Made by a program: the position numbers and the translations under genes
DNA from: Zygnema circumcarinatum
Taxonomy: Eukaryota > Streptophyta > Zygnematophyceae > Zygnematales > Zygnemataceae
NCBI GenBank assembly: GCA_037447605.1
Contig: CM074807.1
Coordinates: forward strand, 2,378,915-2,442,914
Length of the DNA stretch: 64,000 nt
Direction of reading: 5' to 3'
Shown here: positions 23,746-38,445 of the stretch, piece by piece
Layout of the letters: every line of letters begins with the position of its first letter
Position numbering within the stretch: the first letter of the stretch is position 1
The notes under the pieces: generated by a model
Told to the model about the DNA's origin: nothing
The model's input: the letters and a program-made list of their open reading frames with translations, nothing else
The model's database searches: none

Positions 23746-25374
23746 TTCTGAGCGCTGATAGTATAAAACCTACCTATATCTCAATGCCTCTCCTCCCTCC
23801 TCTCTCCCTCACTGCCTACCTCTGGCCGCTTTGCTCCACCCCCACTGAGAGACCAACTTTTCAGCAGATCCAAAAAGGTCCTACTGTATATTCTGCACGG
23901 CTACCAGCGTTCATATCCCGCATGGTATTTGCGTTATGCTTGAAAATTGCGTGATGCCAAATTCCATGCGGTCAGCCGTGGACCAAAATTCTGCTCATGC
24001 CGACCATCACCGTTTTTTGGAACCGCGGGACAGGAACAATCAGGATGAAGGGGTCAGAACCAGACCTCGTCATGCCTCATGCCTCACATGTTGGTCACAT
24101 GGATCTCCACACATTTTGACTGACCGGCAATGCAAAGAGAATGGAGGGGAGAGCCACCAAGCGTGCGGAGGCTTCCTATGTACACAAAGTACGAACTCAT
24201 GAACCAATTCCACACATTTAGAGATCTGATCGCTGCAGTGTGTGGACGGTTCTGGCCTGATTGCATGCGCAAGCATATTGCATTGACTAATGGCTGGTCA
24301 ACAAGGGCAGGGAAGTTTGACTCGAGATTGTTCAAATTGAACAACTTGGGAGCAATTCAAATCCAAAGATAGGCCTATGACGTTTTGGTCGCCTTGGACG
24401 CGGGCACCAAAGTGGAACAACTCGGGAACCAAATGACAATTGTATGCGCCGTTGGAAAGAAAACGGGTTTTTTTGGAAATGAACAAAGTAAATAGTGTGG
24501 GTGCGACACCGGGACTTCTCTATCTGTAATGATCCTCCCAGTACTATTCGGCCCACAGGCGCTAAGCTGCGGAGTTCTGATGGAATCCAGCAGAGCAGCC
24601 TAGATATAATCCCATGACGGTTATGAAAGAGGCATAATTTAGACTTGTAATCATACACTTTCACAGCCATCACGCATAGGGCTGAGTCCCGAGTTCGCAC
24701 ATTCTGTGTACAAAGGCAACCTTGAATAATTGGTTCATATCTTTAGAAAGCTTGCCATCATGCCATCCTGTTCGGTTTTGGAAGCCAAATAAAAGGCATT
24801 CCCTAGAAGCAACCACATTCACATGGTCCTGTGCGTCGTTGTGCTGCTTGTTCAGGCAGCACAGGTCTAGGTTGATCATTGGTCCTGGGTTGGGTTCGGT
24901 TTGCATGCATATGCATGTTGGGGTATTATCGTTGTCGCTATCGTTGGGACGATGAGCACATTGCTCATTCACAAGTTTTGTCTATTCACTTGAGCATTCG
25001 GATCTGCAAGGCTGTTTTGTCGTCAATGGATGTTGGAGTGTCAGACTGTACAGACTACGCATGGAACACACTTTTGCAGAGTCTCACAGGTTAGCATCTA
25101 AGCCTAAAATGGAAAATGATGAGGCAGCCGGTCGGCATCTCCTCTCTCTAGATAGCAAGTGAGCGGAAAGTTTCCTGTTTCAACGTTTCCTATTTTTTAA
25201 GGGAACGGTAGTGCTAGGTAGCTGCTTCATTATTCCAAAATAAGCCCGTTGGTGAGAGATTTGCATTGGTCTCACGATGGCGAGGCCATTGGCCATTGGT
25301 GCCATTTGCAAAGTTGTGGATTAATCTGTTTTACGCCCGCCTGGTCCTCTTCATCCAAAAAGATGCGGAAGCCT
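23746..25374. other. Gene-poor interval upstream of Costars and downstream of HACD
   Basis: Both neighbours lie on the minus strand. This interval should contain the Costars promoter (right of 23745) and the HACD 3' UTR (left of 25375). Short open frames on both strands show no family resemblance. A GCATGCATATGCATG motif sits near 24903. Confidence 0.35.
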
Positions 25375-27556
25375 TTACTCTCGTTTCTTTCTGGAGGACT
25401 CTTTCTTGACAGTGGCAATGGCTAGCTTGGTCCGTCGCTGCTTGAACATGTGGAGGTAAAGTTGCAGCCACAGAATGGGAGCTACTACGAGCACCACCTG
25501 CACCAATAATACACATGTTAAACCTATACAATTTGTTCTTACAAATAACCATCAAAGCATAGCAAAGACAATGAATTGCATCATATGACTGAAAGACAAC
25601 AAGAAGGGGCCTTACCACCAGAAAGGTGTGGTAACTAAGCTTCAAATAGGAGAAATAGTTTTCGAAGAGGCGCTTCCGCTTCACATGTGGCAGGGCCAAA
25701 TAGATAACTTGCACTGCATTGTGCCCACGCGCACAATTTTAAGCGTCAGAACGTGACAAAAAGGAATAAATAAGAATCAGCAAACCGAATACATAAGGCT
25801 GGGACGTGATGCTCACGCTCTCCGTAGAACAAACCGATGGGATACAGCACGATGAAGGCAGTGTACCTGACAACCCGCCAATATCCGCAACTAGGAGTGT
25901 CATTATTTAGAGAGGGGAAGTGGGGACAGGCCAGCCACAAAACCGGGCAGGAAAGAGGGAAAAAACGAACCTGAGCCACGTGAGTGGAGCAGGACAAATG
26001 CCCAATAAGCTCAATGCATATTGCGGGTATCGCACAACCTGCTCCACAAACAATCAGCAGCTCGTCAGTAAGGCCGATATTTCTTTGTCATTTTGCATTC
26101 GGGGAGGAGGTTGTAGCACTACGGGCTGTGAGGAGATTTTGGTAAAGACCAGGCAATCGAATCTACCCATAAAAACGTTTGCCTACCCTCTCCTTGATCT
26201 TCAGAAGTAGACTTGCAATTTTTTTCTTGGACGTAGTAGAGTTATGCATCGTCGAGGTCGTTTTGTAGTAAAACATGCACCATGTTTGAGCACATCCACT
26301 ACAGCGAACAAGGAAAGACAGCAGTCTACTGTGACAAAAACATAAACAAAGTACTGTTAAGGTAAATAATGTTGTACAGTTCAGGGCAGGTGAACATGAT
26401 CCTTGGAATAACTGGAACACTTGGTGAATAACTGCACCTCAGATAGAGACCACGCGGCAAACATTCCAAACACTGCGGGTGAACGTTGAATCTGCATCCA
26501 TGCCAGAAGAAAACTTGAGAGTAAAATTGGAAGAAAGCCAGGTGTTCAAAAGCCTGATCACGTTGCAGCCTTCACTTACTCCCTTGCATGTTAAATGCCA
26601 CACACGCCAATGTCGGATACCCTACAGATTGACAATATCCCTTTTTAAGGGCCTTTTGTTTTTTCGAAAATGGTACATCGAAATAGTGAATGGGGGAACT
26701 ACCCGCCTCAGGAACGTTCATGAGTACTCCGAATAGAACATGTGAACGTCCTGCCCACTGAATCAATGCTGTCGCCACTCCACTGGGAACAAGTCCTGAC
26801 AACTCAGCCAACGCATTTTGTCACAAAAAGACCTCTAAACCTGCCACCTTGCATTGTTTTCCCAGCAGAGACTCCAGAAAGTTTCATTATCAACAGTATG
26901 CATGATGGAATCAAATGCTATTAATGAGCGGGAATCCAGTGACACTTCTTTCATGAATACCCTCACGACCGAGCAAAAATGCAGTTAAACTTAGTGAATT
27001 CAACATTAGACGACTGGAAGGGCTCCCATTTTCCAGGGGTTTCATTGATGGATGTACCGAAAAGTGCATGGAGGACCTCCAGACCTGCTGCAAACTGGAG
27101 AATGTCTGTTCCAAGAAAAAGGCATCAAGAGACGCAAATTACGTCACAGTTGACAGATTATGCAAACATGTGCGATTAGGCTCGTAAAATCCAGACTGAA
27201 ACCATCATAGCAGCTAGCATTGTTAACTGCAGGCCTGCAAACACCCTTCAGTCCAAAAAAAATAAATGAAAATCCAGAGCAATATGACATACACACATCC
27301 TGTGCAGCGGATTTGTAAGCATTTTCCAAACTTGAAGAGGCTACGGCGTCCCTTGTGATTGTCCATACCACAAAAGCCCTGCCAAAAAAAGCCAAAAAAC
27401 TCCTCAAATGAGCCGAAGCAGAAGCGAAAATTCTCCGGCTAGTGCAGTGCTGGTAAGAATCTGATAGTTTTATAGCTCCTAAAAGTACCATCCGACGCCC
27501 TGCAACGTATTGTACAGGACGAGGTAGGCCTTGCGAAGAGTTCCCCCGGACGCCAT
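25375..27556 (-). CDS. PAS2: Very-long-chain 3-hydroxyacyl-CoA dehydratase (HACD / PASTICCINO2)
   Basis: Nine minus-strand exons (27489-27556, 27293-27378, 27058-27105, 26703-26795, 26438-26472, 25971-26038, 25817-25866, 25616-25713, 25375-25497) join in phase to 222 residues, the length of plant PAS2. The enzyme performs the third step of fatty-acid elongation in the ER, dehydrating 3-hydroxyacyl-CoA to the trans-2-enoyl-CoA used for waxes, sphingolipids and phospholipids. Visible landmarks: N-terminal KAYLVLYNTLQGVGW, then FAAGLEVLHALFGLVPSG, FAAWSLSEVVRYPQYAL, WLRYTAFIVLYPIGLF and VIYLALPHVKRK. The C-terminus is Lys-rich (KKESSRKKRE), consistent with ER retention. The catalytic Tyr (VLYPIG) and Glu (YGEL) are present but separated by one residue more than usual (see findings). 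The start context is GCCATGG. Confidence 0.93.
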
Positions 27557-28300
27557 GGCTCCGCCTGCAACTTCGCCCTGCCTTGCCCTGCCCTGCCCTG
27601 CCGTCAAAAACCAAGCAGAGTGTTTTTTTCCTAGTATATATATTGTTGTACCGTATCGACCAATACAGTACGCACAATATCAATAATACCGTACCGTTCG
27701 TAACCGTACGACACCGTACGGTGCCACTCGTCTGTACAACATCCATACGGATGCCTCAACCTAAGCCCGCATGTGCCGCTCGTACGAAAATCGGAACCAC
27801 GAAAAGAAAAATTCTGCCCAAGTATTGAAAAACCAACGGTGGAGATGCCGTTTCGGCACCAACCTAATTTTTTTTTTTTCGACTCCCACCGACGGTCAGG
27901 ATGTTGCCAGCACACCAGCCTCCATTAGCGTGTGGCTGAACGCGTCCCGTAATACTGCGAACGGGACTGGCGACAGGGAGCGGCGGTGACGTCGCTTCGG
28001 TTGGCTTGGCGTGCCGTCTGTTGATCGAGGGCGGCCTCTCTCGGGGGAGACTGACTAGGGCAGACCCGGAAGCTGCTGCAGGCGGCAAGCTGCAAGCTGC
28101 AAGCAGCAAGCAGCATCGGTTCCAGGTTGACCTCGGGCATGCGCCCTGCAGAAACTCGCTTTAAGAGAGCTTAGGAGGAGGAGGGGGAGTTCTATGCTTA
28201 GGCGCTGGGAGCGAAGTATTCGTACGACTCGGGACTTTCTGGAATAGGTTAGGAAGAGCAAATTGGCGAGAAAGAGTGGGGCAGGGTCGAAGGGGTGACC
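27557..28300. promoter_or_regulatory. Divergent promoter between HACD (-) and VPS4 (+) with GTAC cluster
   Basis: The two start codons are 744 bp apart and the genes are transcribed away from each other, so both promoters must lie here. A TATATATAT run is at about 27636. Between 27646 and 27785 there are seven GTAC cores, most as CCGTAC or CGTACG. GTAC is the core bound by SBP-box factors and copper-response regulators in green plants. A short CTGC-rich repeat lies at 28080-28115. No gene is seen in between. Confidence 0.5.
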
Positions 28301-32431
<4,131 letters not shown>

Positions 32432-33925
32432 GTAGCCTGCCAAGGAGGGGAAGATGTACACAGGAGTACGACTTGGTCCTACCACAATTACTCCTTTCTC
32501 GAACCTGCTTGGAATTGTTCCTCAGTATGTATATTCGGCTTCCATCTGCTCTCATTATATGCCAAGATTACGCCCTTGCCCTGTCCCGTGGCTGAGCTGG
32601 AGGGGTGGGCCCTCCCTCACTGACCGATGTTGGGAAAATCTCGTCGACACAGATTATGGTCTCTACCAGGGCTCCCCTCTGGGAGGCGGGCTGCTGTAAG
32701 GTTTGCGAGTGCCTCTTGTAGAATACGGGCCTATGGTCTTGAAACGGATGGCAATCGCACAAGGATTGGGGTACTGAAGTTTGAATAGAACGTCACCTAA
32801 GGGTTTTTATGTTCCTTATCCCACTATGTTTTTACTTGAAACAATATGCTATCTTTACTTAATTGACCAGGGCCAGGTAGAGAGGGAAAGGGGGTTCTAA
32901 GGATTGGCATGTGACTCCAGGAATGTTGCTGAGTGCTCCTTGGAATATTCGCTTCGCGCTTCATTGTCTGTCTCCTTAACATTGCTATGCCAGAAAATTG
33001 CATGCTTTTCGTTACTTGCTCGTTACAGGCCTATTGCCATGGGTATGATCGCAGCTCGCAAATTATAAGCCAGCAGGTACACGTCTGGTTTGCAGCCAAG
33101 TGCTAGTCCGTTGCACTCAGTTTTGAGTCCTCTATCGTCGAGTAATAGCCGAGCTCCCACAGTTACCCAGGGGTCTTCTCTGAACCCCTCCCATTCCTTC
33201 CCCACACCCGACCCAACAGCCGTGAGGGGCCTATCGAATCGTACCATATCGTATCGCCTTAGCTCGATCAGATATCGCGTGAAAGTAAACGCGGCCGTCT
33301 CGTCTAAAGACCCTCCGGTCCCATGCGACCCTAAAAGTAATAACTTTTAAAATCGGAAATGTCCGCAATCCGTGTCCTGTCGCGGCCCCCGACCCCCGTC
33401 CGCTGCCCCGCAAGCCCCCCCGAAACGGCCGCCGCGGATCACGGAACATAGAACGGCCCCGAGACCCCACAGCAAACGACCCGTTCCATGCCCGGCGGGC
33501 GCCACGTCACGTGGCGGAGCCTCCTGGACGGCACACGTGGCGGGTCGCGTCGCGGCGCGTTCCGCAATTTCCGGGCACCCCTCCGAGCGGCCCGTCCTGC
33601 CCTGCCGCCCTCCCGAGGCGACACGTGGCACCGCCTGCGGAGGACCCGGAACCCCATTGGCTTCTGGCCCCTCTCCCGCCCTCCCTACCCCTCCCTCCCT
33701 CCCTCCCTCCCTCGCGCCCTCTCCTCCTCCCTCTCTCCCTCTCTCCCTCTCTCCCTCTCTCCCTCTCTCCCTCTGCGTCGGCCTCGGCCTCTACCCGTCA
33801 CTGTGGGGCGCCCGGAAGGCTCTCTCTCTGTTCTCGCGAAAGGCCCTCCACGATAGTCTCCGGGGCCCCTCTTCTATCTCTCCCGGCCTCCTGCCCCCGC
33901 CGATGAGAGCGGCAGCTCACAGCCC
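32432..33925. promoter_or_regulatory. VPS4 3' region and GC/CT-rich leader of the LOB-domain gene
   Basis: The left part should hold the VPS4 3' UTR. From about 33360 the DNA is GC-rich and from 33684 to 33774 it is a CT-rich microsatellite (CCCT then CTCTCC units) just before the next start codon, typical of a plant 5' leader. A CGTAC/CGTATC cluster lies at 33236-33256. Long GC-rich frames (for example 33372-34124) overlap the LOB exon in another frame and are not genes. Confidence 0.5.
33684..33774. repeat. CT-rich microsatellite in the LOB gene 5' region
   Basis: CCCT-type units followed by repeated CTCTCC units on the plus strand, about 150 bp upstream of the start codon. Pyrimidine-rich 5' leaders are common in plant genes. 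Confidence 0.75.
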
Positions 33926-35981
33926 ATGTCGGGGCCGCCTGCAGTATCTCCCTGCGGAGCCTGCAAGTTCCTCCGCCGCAAGTGCACGCGCACCTGCATC
34001 TTCGCGCCGCATTTCCCGCCGGACCAGGGCCAGCGCTTCGCGAACGTGCACAGGATATTTGGAGCGAGCAACGTCGCCAAGCTGCTGCAGGAGCTGCCGC
34101 CTCCAAACAGAGAGGACGCGGTGAACAGCCTCTCGTATGAAGCAGACGCGCGTGTCAACGATCCAATCTATGGCTGCGTGGGAGCACTCTTCTCCCTGCA
34201 ACAGCAGGTAATGCAGGGGCTGTACTGCAAGTGCAAATTGTCTCAGTTTAAGGATTACGGGCGAACAGAACGAAAGGGTAGCGTTGTAGCGGCAGCCTCG
34301 TTATTGGCAGTTGCCTCTTGGCCGCATATTCTAAAGAATCCGAATTGCAGTAAGGTGTAGCACTGTGGATCATTCCTTCCATTAGTTTCCTGACGTCCAC
34401 CGGTCACTTCTTGTAATCAGCATGTATTGACATTCCATGTAGTGAAGGCCAACATTGCCGTTTCCTTCCTTCCTACTTCGTTGCTAGCAACGCAAAGGCC
34501 AGTTTACTTTGCATATTTGATTCTGCATCGGCTTAGGTCTAATTCTTAGCCAATGGTAGTACCTGAATATTGTTTGAGAAGTGGTGTCATCACGCCAGTC
34601 CTTTCATATCACGGCTAGCCAGACTATGCTTCACTTTCGAGAAGCGAACATTCATAGAAGTGCCAAAGAATCAATTGGAAAGCTGTCAAATAGGCATTCA
34701 CGATTATTCAACCTTTTCAGCAAATGACCTACATCCTCTGCAATGTGACACATGGAAGAATGATTTGCAACAAACTTCTTTCTGCCGCTGTTTTTCGCAC
34801 TTTCTGGTGCTTCCATTTCTTTTTGTACTGCCTGAAGTGACGATCACAATCCTGCAGCCGCGCTTATTACGGGCTTCTGAATTTTTTTCCCGCAGGTGGC
34901 TCGCCTGCAGACAGAGCTCGCGATGGCGCAGGCGGAGCTTGCACGTGTACATGCGGCACAAGCGCAGTCACAGGCCGCTCTGCCGCTTGGAGGTAGTGCA
35001 GAGCCGGGAAGTTATGACACTGCTGCAGTCTCGCAGCTTCCCCTCGGAGGTGAGACTGCTCGAGGAAAGTCATTCACAGTGTGTGGAATAGGGAGAACGT
35101 GTGGATGGCTTGCTGAAGCGTAAGCTGAAACCATACTCTCAAATGCATAATAACCGATGCTTAAGGAAGCAGTGAAGTTTCCTGGCAGGCCTATTTTACA
35201 GTTACTGGCAAGTAGCTGCCTGTTTCTCCTCTGTGGTCGTCGAAATGGTCAGTTCTTCCAGAAGTCTTTACCATAGTCTCACAGCATTCCCGGACTGCTC
35301 CAACCAAGCTTTCCCTACTTTATAGGATTCCCACTTCCATTCTACCCCTCTTATGTCAAGCCTCTTTGAACCCTTTGTATGAGGTAAATTGTTTTTTGAA
35401 GGGCTTTCAACCAGTCTTTCGGGACACCAACAGGACTGCCCCTGGCCACTACTGCACGTTTTAGAACGAGCAGCAAGCGTGCTCTAGTTGGCTCCTCATG
35501 CTATGTTGTGGCTGTCACTCCTGGTCGCTCAGGGTTTTCATTTACAATTTACGTTTAAAGGGGCTTCTTGAACATTCAAGTCCTCCCTACATCAGCTTGC
35601 TGCACTCTGTGCATACTCAAGGTCCTCAGATAACAATGGCGTGACGGGAACCTGTCATGTCTTCAGACGGCTGTTCTTGTGTACTCTCGCCTCTCAAAGA
35701 TATCTGCAAGCCGGGTTACCGTTGCCTTTGGATTTGCTGTTTTCTAGTGACTGGGGATACATATCTTCCAGGATACACATCTGAGCACCTCTTCTTTTGG
35801 GACCAGCCCAGGTGCTGCAGGGTTGACAGGACAATATTATGGAGGAGCCTATGCCTATGGGCAAACTGCTGTTACATCTGGAGGAGATGAATCTCCTGTA
35901 GCGAAGCCAGAACTGGATGGAGAAGGAGAGAGGCAGACGGCGGTGACGCAAAGCCAATCAGCTCTCGATATGACCCAATAG
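33926..35981 (+). CDS. LOB-domain (LBD/ASL) transcription factor
   Basis: Exons 33926-34207, 34896-35049 and 35812-35981 join in phase to 201 residues. The LOB domain is nearly complete in exon 1. It has the zinc-binding C block CGACKFLRRKCTRTC (CX2CX6CX3C), the GAS block FAPHFPPDQGQRFANVHRIF followed by GASNVAKLLQELP, and DPIYGCVGALFSLQQQ. Exon 2 supplies the leucine-zipper-like helix VARLQTELAMAQAELARVHA of class I members. The intron after LQQQ is at the usual LBD position. The C-terminal exon is Gly/Tyr/Gln-rich (GQYYGGAYAYGQ). These plant-specific nuclear factors control organ boundaries and development in land plants. An in-frame extension past 35049 to a stop near 35121 would be an alternative unspliced end. 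Confidence 0.93.
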
Positions 35982-37489
35982 CAGAATGGAAAGCAGGTCG
36001 ATACAAAGATAGAATAGCTCAAATAGCTCGCTTCTGTGTGGATTAGGGTCTTAGCGTAGGAAGGGAGGCGTATTCTGCAGGGAGAGTTTTCCTCGTTCGC
36101 GTTCCGGAAAGTTTCGACACAAATTCAGGGGTACCGAGTTGGCCCTCCTTCGTTCGACACATGCAACGCTTTTGAAGCCATGTTTCTCAGCAGCTGTATG
36201 GGTGTTCTGAGCGAGGAAACTTCAAAAGCTGCTCCATTACGCCCGGGAGATGCACACTGCCAGCTGACTGACTAACTACAGTACAGATTAGCTGCTTCGC
36301 TGTGTCTTCGGACCGAGGGTGGTGACTTGTACGCTGCGAACTTCTCCCTGCCGCTCGTGTTCGTTACGATTTCCGCAACCTTCAGCGTCGCCTTGCCCTG
36401 CGAGCAACAGCGCATTGGCCATGGACAGGACAGGACAGGACAGGACAGGACAGGACAGGACAGGACAGGACAGGACAGGACAGGACAGGACAGGACAGGA
36501 CAGGACAGGGCAGGACGTCGCCCTTTGTACTCTGCCAATATTACGCCAGCATCAATGGAGAAATGTGCTCGGCTTACTTTCTCTGCAAAACGGTGCTCGC
36601 TGTACGATTTGGTTAAATAGCAGGTGTCCTTTTAGATTTTCATTTTCATTTCCTTATCATTTTTTCAAAATTGCCATAGCATGTCCATGCCATATGGATG
36701 GCCAATGTAGGACCTGTTTTCCCAAGCTCTGTGTCACAAGGCTATACTACATGTTGAAGCTTCTACAATTGGTCATGTTGAGTCAACAATACTCGCATAT
36801 ATCAGCATCGCCTCTTTAGGCGAGTCCAGAGAGTAATATAGAGTATTGCTCAATGATCTATTTGTGAGTAAAGATTGGCTGAGGATCAAGTGACATTGTT
36901 CAGTTTACGGTTGAATAAACATGCGCCGTGAGCAGGCCGCGCCTCTCCAATCCATCCACCCCCCTGCCATCCATCGTCCGCGGGACCGCACTGCCTGCCT
37001 CGGCTTGCGCCACACACGTTCACACCACAAAACTCCGTGGTTCGTGGGAGCCTGGTCAACCAGTCCAACCTTTTGGTCAACGGCTACGCCTGCCGTAGCT
37101 GGCTAAAACCGGTCAACTCGGATGCCGTACAGCATCAAGCGGACCGTCCACCCCTGCAGGGTGCACCGGTGCAGTCGTGGCCGTACAGTACCGCAATATC
37201 GTTCGTACAGTGCAACGTGGCAGGCAGGCAGGCAGGCAGGCCAGGTCCGCCCGCCGCAAGCCGCAGACGATCTCCGCCGCCGGACGTGCGGGAGGCCGCG
37301 AGTGGGTCCACCGCGCGTGACGTCACTGTGTCGGGTGCCGACAAACGCCGTGCAGCCTCGCCGGTCCTGCCACGTCGAGATCGATTTGGCGCGGTCCGCA
37401 TTGCCGTTAGCCGTTTGGCCGTACAATCGTACATCCCTCACCGTACGGCCGACCGCGGGGTTTGACTTCATGTGCGGTGTAGCACGAGA
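35982..37489. other. Intergenic region with GGACA microsatellite and GTAC cluster
   Basis: No gene was resolved. It contains the pentanucleotide tract listed next, a GGCA run at 37212-37231, and from about 37124 to 37540 eight GTAC cores, mostly CCGTAC. The transition to the repeat-rich right half of the window is near 37490. Confidence 0.4.
36424..36511. repeat. GGACA pentanucleotide microsatellite
   Basis: About 17 nearly perfect 5-bp units downstream of the LOB gene, ending in one GGGCA variant. The perfection suggests recent expansion. Confidence 0.9.
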
Positions 37490-38445
37490 TAAGTGGGGTT
37501 AAAAGGAGATTGCTGAGCTAGTCGCAGATGCTGTACGGCCACCCGAGCGTCCGTGCTGAAACTGACGTAGGGTTGGGGTGGTGCTGTGGGTCTGCTTGCA
37601 GCATAGAGCCAGGATCCGGGGGATTCAGAGGTACGCGCAGCGGAAGACGTAGGGATTCTGAAGACGTTCCCACCGGCGGCTGGACTTGATGCGCAAAGAG
37701 CCCTTCCTTGGGGACCCTCCTCCCGTCCTCTCCTCGGCTAGCCTCTTAGCTAGGCTCCTAGTGATCAGTGGTCATTGAGAGTAATGCAAGGCAGGATAGA
37801 GCAAGATAGGGGCTTGGCATAGTGACAGCAGAGGGAAAACAGGACACAACTCAGATAAAGGTGGTATTTTGGAAACTCACCCCAGCCAGCGGTTGGCTGG
37901 GGAATGTCATTACAATGAAATTGTCTTCTCACTGAAATCTTTGTCTAACTCGGCTCAATGGGACGTCTTAATGCTACCAATAGTATTTTCTCCCCATGGG
38001 ATGTCCCCCTACCCCAACATCTGCCCTATGAAGAGGAAAGAAAAAGAAGAAAGAAGAACAAGACAACAAACCACACAGCAAATACAAATACTAAGCCCAG
38101 CACTAAAAGACAAAAAAGCATCACTGACATCCCATCTACTTAACACTTACAATATATATTGAGTCTTAGCAGGTGATAGTCTCTGATTGGCCAACTGCCC
38201 CCTGAGAGGCCTGACTGACTACGTGGAGCCTTTGAGAGGCTGAAGCCAGAAACATCTGCGACATCTGCGCCCTTCCAGTGTCGCGGGAAGCCTGCAGGTG
38301 CTGCCTGCCTGGCTGACAAATGGCGTCGCCGCTCGCATTTCCGCCGCATTCTGGACCAGGCCGTCGCTAACATGCGAACATGAACATGTCAAGTACAACT
38401 GAACGGGCGCGGATCCGTCGAACGCAGCTCCGTTACGCTACATCT
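37490..38445 (-). mobile_element. LTR-like dispersed repeat A, copy 1
   Basis: This block recurs in inverted orientation at 52810-53575 and in part at 41475-41715 in the same orientation. Shared landmarks are ACGTGGAGCC, the tract AGCACTAAAAGACAAAAAAG (near 38098), and a 30-bp motif at 38412-38442. Read on the minus strand, its end near 37490 carries a stretch that also directly precedes a primer binding site at 60232. That suggests repeat A is the LTR of the minus-strand element whose pol remains lie at 38446-41464. Confidence 0.6.

Noticed and set aside
24130-24972. Several 70-100 codon frames on both strands
   Set aside because: No consistent splice sites, no family resemblance and overlapping shadows on both strands.
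27144-27746. 200-codon minus-strand frame
   Set aside because: It overlaps HACD exons 1 and 2 in part but runs through their introns; the spliced HACD reading explains the region far better.
33372-34124. 250-codon plus-strand frame upstream of and overlapping the LOB gene
   Set aside because: GC- and CT-rich low-complexity peptide in a different frame from the clear LOB domain.
36424-36511. CRISPR-like array
   Set aside because: Units are 5 bp with no spacers, and the genome is eukaryotic. The other tandem repeats were rejected for the same reason.
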